DNA from: Vibrio sp. FE10
GTDB taxonomy: Bacteria > Pseudomonadota > Gammaproteobacteria > Enterobacterales > Vibrionaceae
Assembly (NCBI RefSeq): GCF_030297155.1
Contig: NZ_AP028067.1
Span: 930,001 to 994,000, forward strand
DNA: 64,000 bases
Reading direction: 5' to 3'
Under the pieces are notes generated by a model. It was not told where the DNA came from. It made no database searches and was given only the letters and a program-made list of their open reading frames with translations. Positions within the stretch are counted from its first letter, which is position 1. Every line of letters begins with the position of its first letter. Position numbers and translations under genes: made by a program. Shown here one piece after another: positions 37,047-47,263 of this stretch.

Positions 37047-38354
37047 ATGGGCAAACAGGAAGTCAAAACGCGTTCTGGAGAACGTGTTGCCGTTGTCGCT
37101 GGACTACGAACCCCATTCGCTCGTCAGAGTACAGAATTTAGCCAAGTGCCTGCGGTTGACCTAGGCAAAATGGTCGTGAGTGAAATGCTTGCGCGAACAG
37201 ATATCGATCCTGCGCTTATTGAACAAGTCGTGTTCGGTCAAGTAGTACAGATGCCAGAAGCGCCAAACATTGCACGTGAAATTGTGCTTGGTACTGGTAT
37301 GGATATTAATACCGACGCGTACAGCGTGACACGAGCTTGTGCAACGAGCTTTCAAGCCGCTGTTAACGTGGCCGAGAGTATTATGGCTGGCACGATTGAT
37401 GTTGGTATTGCTGGTGGGGCGGATTCTTCTTCTGTATTGCCAATCGGTGTTTCGAAAAAGTTAGCGGCAAACTTATTAGCGCTCAGCAAAACCAAGACAA
37501 TGGGTCAAAAGCTTAAGATTCTTAAAACGCTTTCCGTTAAAGATCTTATGCCAGTACCGCCTGCTGTTGCTGAATACTCGACCGGTTTATCAATGGGTCA
37601 AACCGCTGAGCAGATGGCGAAAACTCATGGTATTACCCGTCAAGAACAAGACGCACTTGCTCACCGTTCTCACTCTTTGGCTTCTCAAGCTTGGAAAGAG
37701 GGCAAGATCCAAGGCGAAGTGATGACAGCCTTCCCAGCGCCTTATAAAAAGTATTTAGCAGAAGACAACAACATTCGTCATGACTCGACGGTTGAAGGCT
37801 ACGCTAAATTACGCCCTGCATTCGACAGACAATACGGCAGTGTAACGGCAGCCAATGCCACGCCTCTTACCGATGGCGGTGCCGCGGTGATGTTGATGCG
37901 CGAAGGCAAAGCGAAAGAGCTAGGCTTAGAAGTGCTTGGTTACATTCGTGGTTACGCGTTCTCAGCGATTGGTGTTGAAACGGATATGTTGATGGGCCCG
38001 ACTTACGCGACCTCTCAAGTTTTGAAGAACACCGGTCTAGAATTATCAGATCTAACACTTATCGAGATGCATGAAGCGTTTGCAGCGCAAGTTCTGGCTA
38101 ACGTCAAAATGTTTGCGAGCGATGAGTTTGCTCAGAAGAATCTTGGCCGTGACAAAGCGATCGGTGAGATTGATATGGAGAAGTTCAACGTTCTGGGTAG
38201 CTCAATTGCTTACGGACACCCGTTTGCAGCGACTGGCGCACGAATGATGACTCAAACACTGCGTGAACTTAAACGCCGTGGTGGTGGCTTAGCATTGAAC
38301 ACAGCTTGTGCGGCTGGTGGATTAGGTGCAGCAATGATCTTGGAGGTGGAATAA
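37047..38354 (+). CDS. fadI: 3-ketoacyl-CoA thiolase FadI
   Basis: FadI cleaves 3-ketoacyl-CoA with CoA in the last step of beta-oxidation and pairs with FadJ. The 435 aa have the nucleophilic Cys98 ([11 protein letters not shown]), the [19 protein letters not shown] motif with the active His, and the second Cys in [20 protein letters not shown] lies just before the ATG. It overlaps fadJ by one base (TAATG). Confidence 0.96.
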   Translation: MGKQEVKTRSGERVAVVAGLRTPFARQSTEFSQVPAVDLGKMVVSEMLARTDIDPALIEQVVFGQVVQMPEAPNIAREIVLGTGMDINTDAYSVTRACATSFQAAVNVAESIMAGTIDVGIAGGADSSSVLPIGVSKKLAANLLALSKTKTMGQKLKILKTLSVKDLMPVPPAVAEYSTGLSMGQTAEQMAKTHGITRQEQDALAHRSHSLASQAWKEGKIQGEVMTAFPAPYKKYLAEDNNIRHDSTVEGYAKLRPAFDRQYGSVTAANATPLTDGGAAVMLMREGKAKELGLEVLGYIRGYAFSAIGVETDMLMGPTYATSQVLKNTGLELSDLTLIEMHEAFAAQVLANVKMFASDEFAQKNLGRDKAIGEIDMEKFNVLGSSIAYGHPFAATGARMMTQTLRELKRRGGGLALNTACAAGGLGAAMILEVE

Positions 38355-40600
38355 TGTCTACGACTCTTGATGTGAAAAAAGAAAAGAAAGCAGTCAAAAA
38401 AACGGATTCAACGCCAGTGGCTGCATCCAAAAGTGACAAGGCAGTTATAAACGATGAAGTCGTAAAACAGGCGACTGCGTTTTCTTTAACTATCGATGAC
38501 CAAGATATTGCATGGCTTGCGATCGATGTGCCAAATGAAAAAATGAACACGCTACAAGCGGCATTTGCGGAAGAAATGAAAGCAATCTTCGAGCAGCTGA
38601 AAGAAAAGCAAAGCCGAGTTAAGGGCTTAATCGTTCATTCATTGAAGCCAGATAACTTCATTGCTGGTGCTGATGTTCGAATGCTGGATGCTTGTAAGAC
38701 GGCTGATGAAGCACAGTCTCTGGCGCGTCAGGGACAAGAGATGTTCCAAGCGCTTTCTGATTTGCCTTATCCTGTTGTCGCAGCGATTCATGGCCCATGT
38801 TTAGGTGGTGGCCTAGAGCTCGCACTATCGTGTGATTACCGTGTGTGCACTGATTCAGACAAGACTCGCCTTGGCTTGCCAGAAGTGCAGCTCGGTCTGT
38901 TACCGGGATCTGGTGGTACGCAACGTCTTCCTCGTCTTATCGGTTTATTACCATCTCTTGACCTTATTCTTACGGGTAAGCAGCTGCGCGCTAAAAAAGC
39001 GAAATCACTCGGCGTTGTAGATGCTTGTGTGCCAGAAACTATCTTACTTGAAGTGGCTAAGAGCTTTGTTGAAAAGAACTCAGGCGGTAAAAAAGGCAAA
39101 CGTCTTGCGTCTAAAAGCCAAGCTTCGACCAAAGAAAAACTGATTTCACGCACGGGTCTGGGTCGCAAGGTGATTTTTGAACAAGCTTCAAAGAAGACCA
39201 ACCAGAAAACACGCGGTAATTATCCAGCCGCTGATGCGATTCTTGATGTGATTCGTTATGGCTTAGAGAACGGCTTTGATAAAGGTCTTCAATATGAAGC
39301 TAAGCGTTTCTCTGAGCTGGTGATGACAGCAGAATCTAAAGCTTTGCGTTCGATCTTCTTTGCCACGACTGAAATGAAAAAAGAGCACGGCGCAGACGCA
39401 GAACCCAAAGCGGTTAAGCGTGTTGGCGTGCTCGGCGGCGGTCTAATGGGCGCAGGTATCAGCCATGTGAGTGTTGCTAAAGCGAAAGTACCGGTTCGTA
39501 TTAAAGATGTATCTAACGAAGGCGTATTGAACGCGCTTAACTACAACTACAAGTTGTTCGATAAGCAGCGTAAACGTCGTATTTTGAGCCGTTCTGGTCT
39601 TGAAAGTAAGATGCTTCAGCTTTCTGGTGGCATCGACTTTACCAGTTTCAACCACACCGATGTGGTGATTGAAGCGGTATTTGAAGATCTTGATCTTAAG
39701 CAGTCAATGGTTGCGGACATTGAAGCCAATGCCAAGCCTAGTACTATCTTTGCGACCAATACTTCTTCATTGCCAATCCATAAGATTGCAGAGAAGGCGC
39801 AACGACCAGAAAACGTGGTCGGTCTTCACTACTTCAGCCCAGCAGAAAAAATGCCACTGGTTGAAGTTATTCCTCATGAAACAACGTCAGAAGAAACTAT
39901 TTCGACGGTTGTTGCATTAGCGAAGAAGCAAGGTAAAACCCCGATTGTTGTTAAAGACACGGCTGGCTTCTACGTGAACCGAATTCTTGCTCCATACATG
40001 AATGAAGCGGCGCATCTGTTACTGGCAAATGAGCCGATTGAAAAGCTCGACAGCACGTTATTGGACTTCGGTTTCCCGGTTGGTCCAATTACTTTGCTAG
40101 ACGAGGTGGGTGTTGATATCGGTGCGAAGATCATCCCGATTCTGGTTAATGAATTGGGCGAACGTTTCCAAGGCCCTGATGTGTTCGACATTCTGTTGAA
40201 TGACAACCGTAAAGGCCGTAAGAGTGGCAAAGGTTTCTACACTTACAAAGGTAAGAAGAAGGAAGTCGATAAGTCAGTTTACAAGCTGCTTAAGCTGCAA
40301 CCTGAACCTAAGCTAAGCGATAACGACATCGCGATGCGTTGTGTGTTACCGATGCTTAACGAAGCGGTTCGTTGTCTCGATGACGGTATTATCCGTAGCC
40401 CGAGAGATGGCGATATCGGTGCTATTTTCGGTATCGGTTTCCCGCCATTCCTAGGTGGTCCGTTCCGTTATATGGATCAAGTGGGTATTAAGTCACTGGT
40501 AGAGATGATGAACGACTTCGCTAAGAAGTACGGTGATCGTTTCGCGCCGTGTGATGGCCTACTGACACGTGCTGGATTGGATGAGTCTTTCTACAAGTAA
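38354..40600 (+). CDS. fadJ: Multifunctional fatty acid oxidation subunit FadJ
   Basis: FadJ combines enoyl-CoA hydratase and L-3-hydroxyacyl-CoA dehydrogenase activities. The 748 aa have a Lys-rich N-terminal extension (about 1-45) longer than in E. coli FadJ, the crotonase domain ([38 protein letters not shown]), the NAD-binding domain ([15 protein letters not shown], about 357-371) and C-terminal 3HCDH repeats. The ATG at 38354 overlaps the fadI stop. Confidence 0.96.
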   Translation: MSTTLDVKKEKKAVKKTDSTPVAASKSDKAVINDEVVKQATAFSLTIDDQDIAWLAIDVPNEKMNTLQAAFAEEMKAIFEQLKEKQSRVKGLIVHSLKPDNFIAGADVRMLDACKTADEAQSLARQGQEMFQALSDLPYPVVAAIHGPCLGGGLELALSCDYRVCTDSDKTRLGLPEVQLGLLPGSGGTQRLPRLIGLLPSLDLILTGKQLRAKKAKSLGVVDACVPETILLEVAKSFVEKNSGGKKGKRLASKSQASTKEKLISRTGLGRKVIFEQASKKTNQKTRGNYPAADAILDVIRYGLENGFDKGLQYEAKRFSELVMTAESKALRSIFFATTEMKKEHGADAEPKAVKRVGVLGGGLMGAGISHVSVAKAKVPVRIKDVSNEGVLNALNYNYKLFDKQRKRRILSRSGLESKMLQLSGGIDFTSFNHTDVVIEAVFEDLDLKQSMVADIEANAKPSTIFATNTSSLPIHKIAEKAQRPENVVGLHYFSPAEKMPLVEVIPHETTSEETISTVVALAKKQGKTPIVVKDTAGFYVNRILAPYMNEAAHLLLANEPIEKLDSTLLDFGFPVGPITLLDEVGVDIGAKIIPILVNELGERFQGPDVFDILLNDNRKGRKSGKGFYTYKGKKKEVDKSVYKLLKLQPEPKLSDNDIAMRCVLPMLNEAVRCLDDGIIRSPRDGDIGAIFGIGFPPFLGGPFRYMDQVGIKSLVEMMNDFAKKYGDRFAPCDGLLTRAGLDESFYK

Positions 40601-40639
40601 TTCTCTCTAGAAGTAACTTTCTAGCACATTGATTATGAA

Positions 40640-40672
40640 GCCCGTATCAAGAAATTGATGCGGGCTTTTTTG
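40640..40672 (+). terminator. Rho-independent terminator after fadJ
   Basis: GCCCGTATCAA (40640-40650), loop GAAA, TTGATGCGGGC (40655-40665), then seven T; one G-T mismatch-type pair in the stem. Confidence 0.93.
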
Positions 40673-40697
40673 TTTTAAGGGAGCACCGAAAGGAATC

Positions 40698-40819
40698 AGA
40701 TTCCCGACTCGGTCGTTCCTCCCTCTCGGGAATGACAGGGGAGAGCGATGTGTTCTGTCAGGTAGTGTTGGTCGGTGTGGGAGATTCTCGATTCAGTTGT
40801 TCCTCTTTCTGAGAAGGAC
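40698..40819. repeat. Two diverged copies of a palindromic intergenic repeat
   Basis: Unit 1 (40698-40736) starts AGATTCCCGACTC and contains a perfect inverted repeat ATTCCCGA (40700-40707) / TCGGGAAT (40726-40733). Unit 2 (40782-40819) starts AGATTCTCGATTC and keeps a shorter TTCTC/GAGAA pairing. The units align along their length with mostly C/T and G/A differences and one gap. They resemble REP-type elements scattered in vibrio genomes. Apart from these and terminators, the 401-bp fadJ-peptidase gap shows nothing coding. Confidence 0.6.
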
Positions 40820-40954
40820 GATAGAGAGATAAAAAGTAAGCTATTGCGTTGATCAGAATGGTGGTCAAACACATCTCAATCAAAATTACCGTCATCTCCT
40901 AAAGCGACTAAGGAGCGTAATAGGAGATCTGCTTTTATGCTGAGCCCAATAAAA

Positions 40955-40980
40955 AAGGTTGATGTTTCCACATCAACCTT
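40955..40980. terminator. Terminator of the M16 peptidase gene
   Basis: AAGGTTGATG (40955-40964), loop TTTCCA, CATCAACCTT (40971-40980). The minus-strand transcript has a T run after the stem, and the + side is also T-rich, so it may act in both directions. Confidence 0.88.
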
Positions 40981-41001
40981 CTGTTTTTTTATTTAGAACT
41001 A

Positions 41002-43779
41002 CTAACCAAGCTCGCAGTCTTTTGGTCGCAATTGAAACTCATCAATAGAGCCAATTTCCACTCCTGCTGATAGCTTCTCTTCTTCGTTATGAGCGTTACC
41101 TTGAGCATGCATAATCAATCGATTTGCAGTGCGCGGTTTAAGTTGGCTGACGACGAAACGCATCATGTCGGAGCGAGTCAGACCTTTGAGCTCTTCTAAC
41201 ACACGATCTCTCTGATTGAATTCCAAATCCTTATTGCCTATCGCAACCCATAAGCGCTGAGCGCGACCTCGCAAGGTGGTATCTGGCGTCGAAATCTGAT
41301 TCCAAAGGCCGCGTTTACTGCTGTGCCATTGGTAGTCATTAAGCTCCAACAACACCATGTAAAAGGCATTGAGGAACTCATCTATAGAGGCCAACAAGTC
41401 TGCCGGAGCTGCATTCGGCGATTGCACGTACAACACAATACCAGGGTGGCGGTTGAGTGGCATATTACCCGTGCCTACCATGTAACCTAGCTGCTGCTTG
41501 GTTCGGATCTCATGAAAGAAAGTGGCCGACATCAAATGGTTAGCCAATGAATACAACGCAATGTTTTTAGGCGAAATATCAGGGCATTGGTAATAAACCA
41601 CGATGGCTGAGTCATCTTGGTTACACACCACTTCACGTTGGAAACTGCCGTTTTCCCCCAACATGATTAACGGGCGCAGTGATTCTTCGTAAGCTTGGTC
41701 TTGAACACGCAGGGCATCTTTTAGCGTTTCAGCCATTTTGTGTGCATCGGCTTTTTTCCAATCGCCATACACAAACATCTCTACGTGCAGTTCCGCCAAG
41801 ATAGCTTGAACAAAAGAAGATAGCTCATCGACCTCTATCGTTTCTAGTGCTTCAATTAACACAGAATAGGGCGGATTATTTGGCTGTAAGATTCCTGTCA
41901 TTGCATTAAACAGCTGCGAAATAGGGCGGTCTTGCGACGCATTATTCCAGTTTCTTAGCAATTGATGCTTAATCGTTTCGAAGCGTGTTGGACTAAAGTC
42001 TCGTGCTTGAAAGCGTTCAAGGATCATATTGAGCAACTGTGGCTGCTTCTCGCTGAATCCAGAAAGCGTGAGCGTTACGCCGCCTTGATGGGTGTACATG
42101 TTGTAGCCCATACCAGCAATTTCAGCCTGATAAGTATCCTTTTCAAGCGAATCTAAGAACATCTCTACACACAAGCGTGTTTTGACGATGTTTCTAGGGC
42201 TAGCTACCGAATGCGGGCTATCGATGGCGATGTAAACCACACCTTTAGGCACTCGAAATTGATGATCTTGTAGGTGCCACAATTTAAAGCCGTCTAACTC
42301 TTCGAGCAACTGTGGAAACTCTGTTTGCTCTTCAAGCTCGGCAGGGTCTAAGTCATAACAAATAAATGGGTTTCTATCGGGTAATTCAAACTGCCAACCG
42401 GGGTTGATGCAAGTAAAGCACTGTTGTTGTTCGTTGCTAAACGGTGTGACGGAGTAGGGCGTAAAGTACCACTTCGCTTCCCGGTCGTATTCGAAACCTT
42501 GTGCGACGATGGTCGCTCGCATGTTGTCGACGGTTAAGTAAGGAAGCAGAGAGCGTTGTAATTCGTCATCGAAATGCGACATTTTGTAGTCGCCATACAC
42601 CACATCCTGCTCTTGATAGTGCTGCATGTTGATCACGAGATGGCTAACGACATCAAGTGGTCTTGCTGGCTCTTGAAAGCGGAACGCAGATTCTAAAACC
42701 GCACGCTTTTCTAAGTAGCGCCACTCTTCAATACCTTGTTGTTCAATGAGTTTTATGTACTGAAATACGGCTTGAATGATGTTATCTGTTTTGGTCAAAC
42801 CTTCGATGGTCAATGAGCAACTGACCGTGAAATCGCGATAGTTACTGCCACTTGCGCCACCACCGGCCGAGAGAGAGGTAATCCAGCCCTTTTCCTTCAG
42901 TTGCATCATCAGGCTGCCGTCACCCTCATAACCTAATAGGTGAGCAAAGAACGACAGTGGCTTAATACCATAGTGTTCATCCATGCTTGGCATTGGGAAG
43001 GTTAAAATTAGCTTTCGTACTTCTTTTATTGGATCTACGTGTACTTGTACGCCAGTGCTTAACTCGCCAACAATTGGAACCGCAACCTTCTTGCCTTGTA
43101 GGTTATGGTTGGTAATAGAACTGAAGCGCTCCTCAACCCAATTCTGCATATCATCAAGTGACTGGTTTCCAGATAACGTCAGTGTCATCAGATCGGCTGA
43201 ATATTGTTGCTGGTGGAACGATAAGATCTCTTGGCGAATCGTCTCACCGTCTCTATCTCCCAACGTATCGATATTACCGACTGAAAACTTCGAGAATGGA
43301 TGGTTGTGATTCACCAGTTCTTTGGTAACTTGGTACAAGCGTCGTGAATCGTCGTTGAGTTTCATTTTGTATTCTGAGTCAACGGCTTGGCGTTCTTTAT
43401 CGAGAGCTTCTTCATTGAATAAAGGGGCGGTGAAAAATTGGCTAAAACGATCAAGTGCGGTTTCAAACGCATTTAATTCGACGTCAAAGAAGAAGCAGGT
43501 GTGTTCAGTTCCGGTCCAAGCGTTGTTACTACCACCGTGTTGGCTGATAAAACTTTGAAACTCTCCGACCTTTGGATACTTTTCAGTTCCCAAAAATAGC
43601 ATATGCTCTAAGTAGTGAGCTAAACCCTCTCTGTCAGAAGGGTCATCGAAATGGCCAACATTGACGGCTAACGCAGCTGCTGCTTTTTGAGCATTTTGGT
43701 CCTGAACTAACAGTACGCGTAACCCGTTATTTAAGGTTATGTAACGGTATTGATGTTCATCGTTTGGGCTTAAGTGCAA
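41002..43779 (-). CDS. M16A insulinase/pitrilysin-family metallopeptidase
   Basis: The 925 aa have the four-domain insulysin layout. The inverted zinc motif HYLEH is at residues 55-59 (ligands His55, His59, catalytic Glu58) and a third Glu ligand lies in the ALDKERQAVDSEY region at about 135. The inactive C-terminal half includes the LGYMVGTG region, typical of the family. Unlike E. coli pitrilysin (PtrA), no signal peptide is visible, so this enzyme is probably cytoplasmic and degrades small peptides. It is a single gene with its own terminator. Confidence 0.92.
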   Translation of the reverse strand: MHLSPNDEHQYRYITLNNGLRVLLVQDQNAQKAAAALAVNVGHFDDPSDREGLAHYLEHMLFLGTEKYPKVGEFQSFISQHGGSNNAWTGTEHTCFFFDVELNAFETALDRFSQFFTAPLFNEEALDKERQAVDSEYKMKLNDDSRRLYQVTKELVNHNHPFSKFSVGNIDTLGDRDGETIRQEILSFHQQQYSADLMTLTLSGNQSLDDMQNWVEERFSSITNHNLQGKKVAVPIVGELSTGVQVHVDPIKEVRKLILTFPMPSMDEHYGIKPLSFFAHLLGYEGDGSLMMQLKEKGWITSLSAGGGASGSNYRDFTVSCSLTIEGLTKTDNIIQAVFQYIKLIEQQGIEEWRYLEKRAVLESAFRFQEPARPLDVVSHLVINMQHYQEQDVVYGDYKMSHFDDELQRSLLPYLTVDNMRATIVAQGFEYDREAKWYFTPYSVTPFSNEQQQCFTCINPGWQFELPDRNPFICYDLDPAELEEQTEFPQLLEELDGFKLWHLQDHQFRVPKGVVYIAIDSPHSVASPRNIVKTRLCVEMFLDSLEKDTYQAEIAGMGYNMYTHQGGVTLTLSGFSEKQPQLLNMILERFQARDFSPTRFETIKHQLLRNWNNASQDRPISQLFNAMTGILQPNNPPYSVLIEALETIEVDELSSFVQAILAELHVEMFVYGDWKKADAHKMAETLKDALRVQDQAYEESLRPLIMLGENGSFQREVVCNQDDSAIVVYYQCPDISPKNIALYSLANHLMSATFFHEIRTKQQLGYMVGTGNMPLNRHPGIVLYVQSPNAAPADLLASIDEFLNAFYMVLLELNDYQWHSSKRGLWNQISTPDTTLRGRAQRLWVAIGNKDLEFNQRDRVLEELKGLTRSDMMRFVVSQLKPRTANRLIMHAQGNAHNEEEKLSAGVEIGSIDEFQLRPKDCELG

Positions 43780-43886
43780 AGGAGCATCTCCAGAGAAGGT
43801 GGTTTTTAAATTATGTACCCGATGATTCGGGGTGCAAACCTTGAGATCATATTTTGGGATATGAAGAGCTATTTGGCGATTTCTAA

Positions 43887-43924
43887 ATCACTTTTATCGA
43901 TTTTTATCGATTTTTATCAGTGAT
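43887..43924. repeat. Three 10-bp tandem repeats inside an inverted repeat
   Basis: CTTTTATCGA, TTTTTATCGA and TTTTTATCAG (43891-43920) are contiguous, helically phased T-tracts, flanked by ATCACT (43887-43892) and AGTGAT (43919-43924). It lies in the 315-bp divergent gap between the peptidase and sixA, about 110 bp from the peptidase start. Nothing else but AT-rich promoter-like DNA is seen in the gap. Confidence 0.7.
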
Positions 43925-44094
43925 TTATTTTCTTTTAATAAGATTGTTAAGAAAGTCGAACTCTTTAGCAAGTGACTTGATATAATTATTTATATTGACT
44001 GAGGTTTCTCTAGGTTGAGAGCCAAACCTAAGTAGCGTATCGCTGATATATGGGATATATCGACGTTCGGCATGTTACATAGACAGGATTGAAC

Positions 44095-44559
44095 ATGAAA
44101 ATATTCATTATGCGCCATGGTGAAGCAGAACATTTTGCGAACTCGGATGCAGAACGAGCGTTAACTAAGCGCGGAAAAATGGCTTCTCTTGCGGTGGCTC
44201 AAGCTGCAAATGAGCAAGGATTCAGCCAGTTCGATAAAGTGCTAGTTAGCCCATATTTAAGGGCACAAGAAACATGGTTGGAAATCTCTCAGGCGTTTTC
44301 TGGGAAGAAAGTCGAAACCTGTGATGATATAACGCCATATGGGATGTCTGACGATGTGTTTGATTTGACCTTAGCAATGGCTGAAGTAGAAAAACTAGAG
44401 ACCATTTTATTTGTTTCTCATTTACCTCTAGTGGGTTATTTAACAGCGGAATTTGCAACGGGCATGGCACCGCCTATGTTCCCAACGTCAGGTCTAGCCT
44501 GTATTGAATTCGACCTTGAGACACAAAAAGGCGAGTTGCTTTGGAACATTAATCCGTAG
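44095..44559 (+). CDS. sixA: Phosphohistidine phosphatase SixA
   Basis: SixA is a small histidine phosphatase that dephosphorylates HPt or PTS phosphohistidines (in E. coli, NPr). The 154 aa contain the RHG motif (MRHGEAE, His8) and the second His in FVSHLPLVG. The ATG at 44095 has AGGA 6 bp upstream; a TTG two codons earlier is not needed. Confidence 0.94.
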   Translation: MKIFIMRHGEAEHFANSDAERALTKRGKMASLAVAQAANEQGFSQFDKVLVSPYLRAQETWLEISQAFSGKKVETCDDITPYGMSDDVFDLTLAMAEVEKLETILFVSHLPLVGYLTAEFATGMAPPMFPTSGLACIEFDLETQKGELLWNINP

Positions 44560-44585
44560 CGATAGACAGCTTTTAAAGATAAATA

Positions 44586-44618
44586 AAAGGGCACCTCATG
44601 GTTATTGAGATGCCCTTT
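44586..44618. terminator. Bidirectional terminator between sixA and smrB
   Basis: AAAGGGCA (44586-44593) and TGCCCTTT (44611-44618) enclose further pairing CTCAT/ATTGAG; it lies between convergent genes. Confidence 0.8.
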
Positions 44619-44694
44619 GTTGTTTCTAACGGACTATTTTTATCTAACGATAAGTTGTTGGGCTTACTTTTTAGAATAAACAACAAGTCGATGG

Positions 44695-45225
44695 CTATTT
44701 ATCGGGGATAGACAGTAAAACCAGTAGCGCACCATGACCGCCAAACTCTAACGGTGCTTGGTGAAAGGCCATTACGTCTGGGTGCTGTGCTAACCACAGT
44801 GGCACTTTCTGCTTCAAGATGTGCTTGCCGATACCATGCTGAACACAGGCACATGCCACGCTTTCTTTAATACAGTGTGCAATCATAGCTCCAAGCTCAC
44901 GTTTGGCTTCTTGCTGCGTCATACCATGCATATCGAGATACACGTCGGGTACATAAACCCCACGACGTAGGCGTTTCACTTCGTATTTAGAGACATCATC
45001 GCGCGCATAACGTGTTGGTCCTTCCTCACTAAGGTGCGGAATGAACTCGTCAGAGAAATAAAACTCGCTATCACTGGCTTGTCTGGCCGTTCGAGTAATT
45101 TCTTTTTGCTTGGTATTTCTTTTTGGCTGCTGGACTATGGTATCCTGTTGCAACTTTTTAACGCCCTTTACTGCATCGTTGAATAAGGCGAAATCGTCAT
45201 CAAAGTCGGTGTCTTTTTTGCTCAT
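44695..45225 (-). CDS. smrB: Ribosome rescue endonuclease SmrB
   Basis: SmrB cuts mRNA at collided ribosomes in E. coli so that tmRNA can rescue them. The 176 aa have an N-terminal helical region (ribosome-binding in homologues) and a C-terminal Smr domain with the DMHGMTQQEA (DxH type) motif, the HGIGKHILKQ motif and the closing FGGHGALLVLL. It is divergent from prmB, an arrangement common in gammaproteobacteria. Confidence 0.95.
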   Translation of the reverse strand: MSKKDTDFDDDFALFNDAVKGVKKLQQDTIVQQPKRNTKQKEITRTARQASDSEFYFSDEFIPHLSEEGPTRYARDDVSKYEVKRLRRGVYVPDVYLDMHGMTQQEAKRELGAMIAHCIKESVACACVQHGIGKHILKQKVPLWLAQHPDVMAFHQAPLEFGGHGALLVLLSIPDK

Positions 45226-45288
45226 CAGGTTATGAATTCTAAATTAGAAACGTAATTAGCAGTATTGTAGCGCTTTTCGGAGACAATT

Positions 45289-46221
45289 TTGGATAAGATT
45301 TTTGTAGAAGAAGCGGTATCAGAACTACACACGCTTCAAGATGTGATTCGTTGGACTGTTAGCCGCTTTAACGCAGCGGGCCTATTTTATGGTCACGGCA
45401 CTGATAACGCGTGGGATGAGGCGGTACAACTTATTTTACCTACTCTGTATCTACCGATTGATGTTCCTCCGCATGTTTTGAACTCTCGTCTAACAAGCAG
45501 TGAGCGTCTACGTATTGTTGAGCGCGTGATCAAGCGTATCAATGATCGCACCCCAACAGCTTACCTGACCAACAAAGCTTGGTTCTGTGGTCTTGAGTTC
45601 TTTGTTGATGAGCGCGTTCTTGTGCCTCGTTCTCCAATTGGTGAGCTGATTGAAGCTCAATTCCAACCTTGGTTAACTGAAGAACCTGTTCGTATCATGG
45701 ATATGTGTACGGGTAGTGGCTGTATTGCAATTGCATGTGCTCATGCTTTCCCTGATGCAGAAGTGGATGCGATTGATATCTCTACTGACGCACTGCAAGT
45801 TGCAGAGCAGAACGTTCAAGATCACGGCATGGAGCAACAAGTGTTCCCAATCCGTTCAGATCTTTTCCGTGATTTGCCAAAAGAAAAATACAACCTGATC
45901 GTATCGAACCCACCTTACGTGGACGAAGAAGATATGAACAGCCTGCCAGATGAGTTCACACACGAACCAGAACTTGGCCTAGCTGCAGGTACAGACGGAC
46001 TGAAATTGGTTCGCCGTATCTTAGCAAACGCACCAGACTACCTAACTGATGATGGTATTCTGATCTGTGAAGTTGGCAACTCAATGGTTCATATGATGGA
46101 TCAGTACCCAGAGCTTCCATTCACTTGGATTGAATTCTCAAACGGTGGTCACGGTGTATTCATGATCACTCGCGAGCAGCTAGTGGCTTGCGCAGACGAG
46201 TTCTCTATCTACAAAGACTAG
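45289..46221 (+). CDS. prmB: Ribosomal protein uL3 glutamine methyltransferase PrmB
   Basis: PrmB methylates the Gln of ribosomal protein L3. The 310 aa have an N-terminal helical domain and a class I SAM fold ([19 protein letters not shown], about 142-160) with the NPPY catalytic motif ([11 protein letters not shown]). Translation starts at TTG with GGAG 6 bp upstream; no in-frame ATG gives a full N-terminus. Confidence 0.96.
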   Translation: MDKIFVEEAVSELHTLQDVIRWTVSRFNAAGLFYGHGTDNAWDEAVQLILPTLYLPIDVPPHVLNSRLTSSERLRIVERVIKRINDRTPTAYLTNKAWFCGLEFFVDERVLVPRSPIGELIEAQFQPWLTEEPVRIMDMCTGSGCIAIACAHAFPDAEVDAIDISTDALQVAEQNVQDHGMEQQVFPIRSDLFRDLPKEKYNLIVSNPPYVDEEDMNSLPDEFTHEPELGLAAGTDGLKLVRRILANAPDYLTDDGILICEVGNSMVHMMDQYPELPFTWIEFSNGGHGVFMITREQLVACADEFSIYKD

Positions 46222-46235
46222 GTTACTGTTCGTTG

Positions 46236-46287
46236 TTAGCTTAGGGATTTAGCTTAGAGATTAAGCTTGAAACTTAAGGTTAGAACC
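46236..46287 (+). repeat. Four degenerate 13-bp tandem repeats after prmB
   Basis: TTAGCTTAGGGAT, TTAGCTTAGAGAT, TAAGCTTGAAACT and TAAGGTTAGAACC are contiguous from 46236 to 46287. The first two differ by one base. The array begins 14 bp after the prmB stop and ends before its terminator. Confidence 0.7.
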
Positions 46288-46321
46288 TTGTAAGACGCTC
46301 TATTTGAAACGTTTGAATTTA

Positions 46322-46351
46322 AACGCCATGCAGTGATGCATGGCGTTTTTT
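46322..46351 (+). terminator. Rho-independent terminator after prmB
   Basis: AACGCCATGCA (46322-46332), loop GTGA, TGCATGGCGTT (46337-46347) with a T run; perfect 11-bp stem. Confidence 0.94.
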
Positions 46352-46482
46352 ATTGCCGAAATTTAAGAGATAAGTAATCAGCACAGAGTGAACGTAGTCA
46401 ATATTTAGTTGCTTAATATGAATAGCTATTACATATTGGTGCTTAATGTTTAGTCGTTTTAGTGAGTTAAGGAGAATTCGCG

Positions 46483-47124
46483 ATGAGCTTTGATACATGG
46501 ATTTATTATTTGTTGGCGGTGTTGATTTTAACAGCCTCGCCAGGGCCAAGTTCTTTGTTGTGCATGACTAAGGGTGTGCAATCTGGCTTTAAGTTATCGA
46601 TATTTACCGCCTTGGGTAGCGTGACTGCCATTACCGGAATCCTAACGTTATCGTTTACCGGTTTAGGGGTGATTATTGCTTCATCAGAAGTGGTGTTTAA
46701 TATCATTAAGTGGACGGGTGCTGCTTACCTTATTTATCTCGGTTGGAAGTCGCTACGGTCGAGTCAGCAAGATTATGACAAGCTATCGAATCAACAAGCA
46801 GGCTCTCAACCTGTTAAAGAAAGCGCTGCGCAGCATTATGTGAGTGGCTTTATTGTTGGCGCGAGTAATCCTAAAGCTATCCTGTTTTTTACCGCACTTT
46901 TCCCTCAGTTTATTGACCCATCGATAGCGCTATTTCCTCAATTTGTGGTGTTCGCTTTGACCTTCGTTGTCATGGAGTTGTCTTGGTTATTGGTCTATGC
47001 CTACCTAGGTGCAAAATCATCAACTTGGCTGTTTGCCAAGGGGCGAGCTAAGGTATTTAACCGCGTTACAGGGGGCGTGTTTATTGGTGCAGGAGCGCTA
47101 CTTTCAACGACAAGCCGAGCATAA
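46483..47124 (+). CDS. LysE/RhtB-family amino acid exporter
   Basis: The 213 aa have about six membrane segments and the family start with the SPGPSS motif (LTASPGPSSLLCMTKGVQSG) and the KWTGAAYLIYLGWKSLR region. Such proteins export amino acids such as homoserine, threonine or lysine; the substrate cannot be read from sequence. AAGGAGAA precedes the ATG. The gene stands alone. Confidence 0.92.
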   Translation: MSFDTWIYYLLAVLILTASPGPSSLLCMTKGVQSGFKLSIFTALGSVTAITGILTLSFTGLGVIIASSEVVFNIIKWTGAAYLIYLGWKSLRSSQQDYDKLSNQQAGSQPVKESAAQHYVSGFIVGASNPKAILFFTALFPQFIDPSIALFPQFVVFALTFVVMELSWLLVYAYLGAKSSTWLFAKGRAKVFNRVTGGVFIGAGALLSTTSRA

Positions 47125-47199
47125 CTTTTCGATTTATCAAAGGGCTGAATAGTTACAGAAAATTCTTAATGCTGTCATAAAAGGTTAATATTAATATGC

Positions 47200-47229
47200 T
47201 TGCTGCTTTTAGCGAAAAGCCGATATATT
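47200..47229 (+). promoter_or_regulatory. Sigma-70-type promoter before the 33-aa ORF
   Basis: TTGCTG (47200-47205) and TATATT (47224-47229) are separated by 18 bp, 34 bp upstream of the small ORF. The placement supports that ORF being expressed on its own. Confidence 0.5.
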
Positions 47230-47263
47230 GTAGTTACACCATCACGTTCTCAAGGAGAGACAT

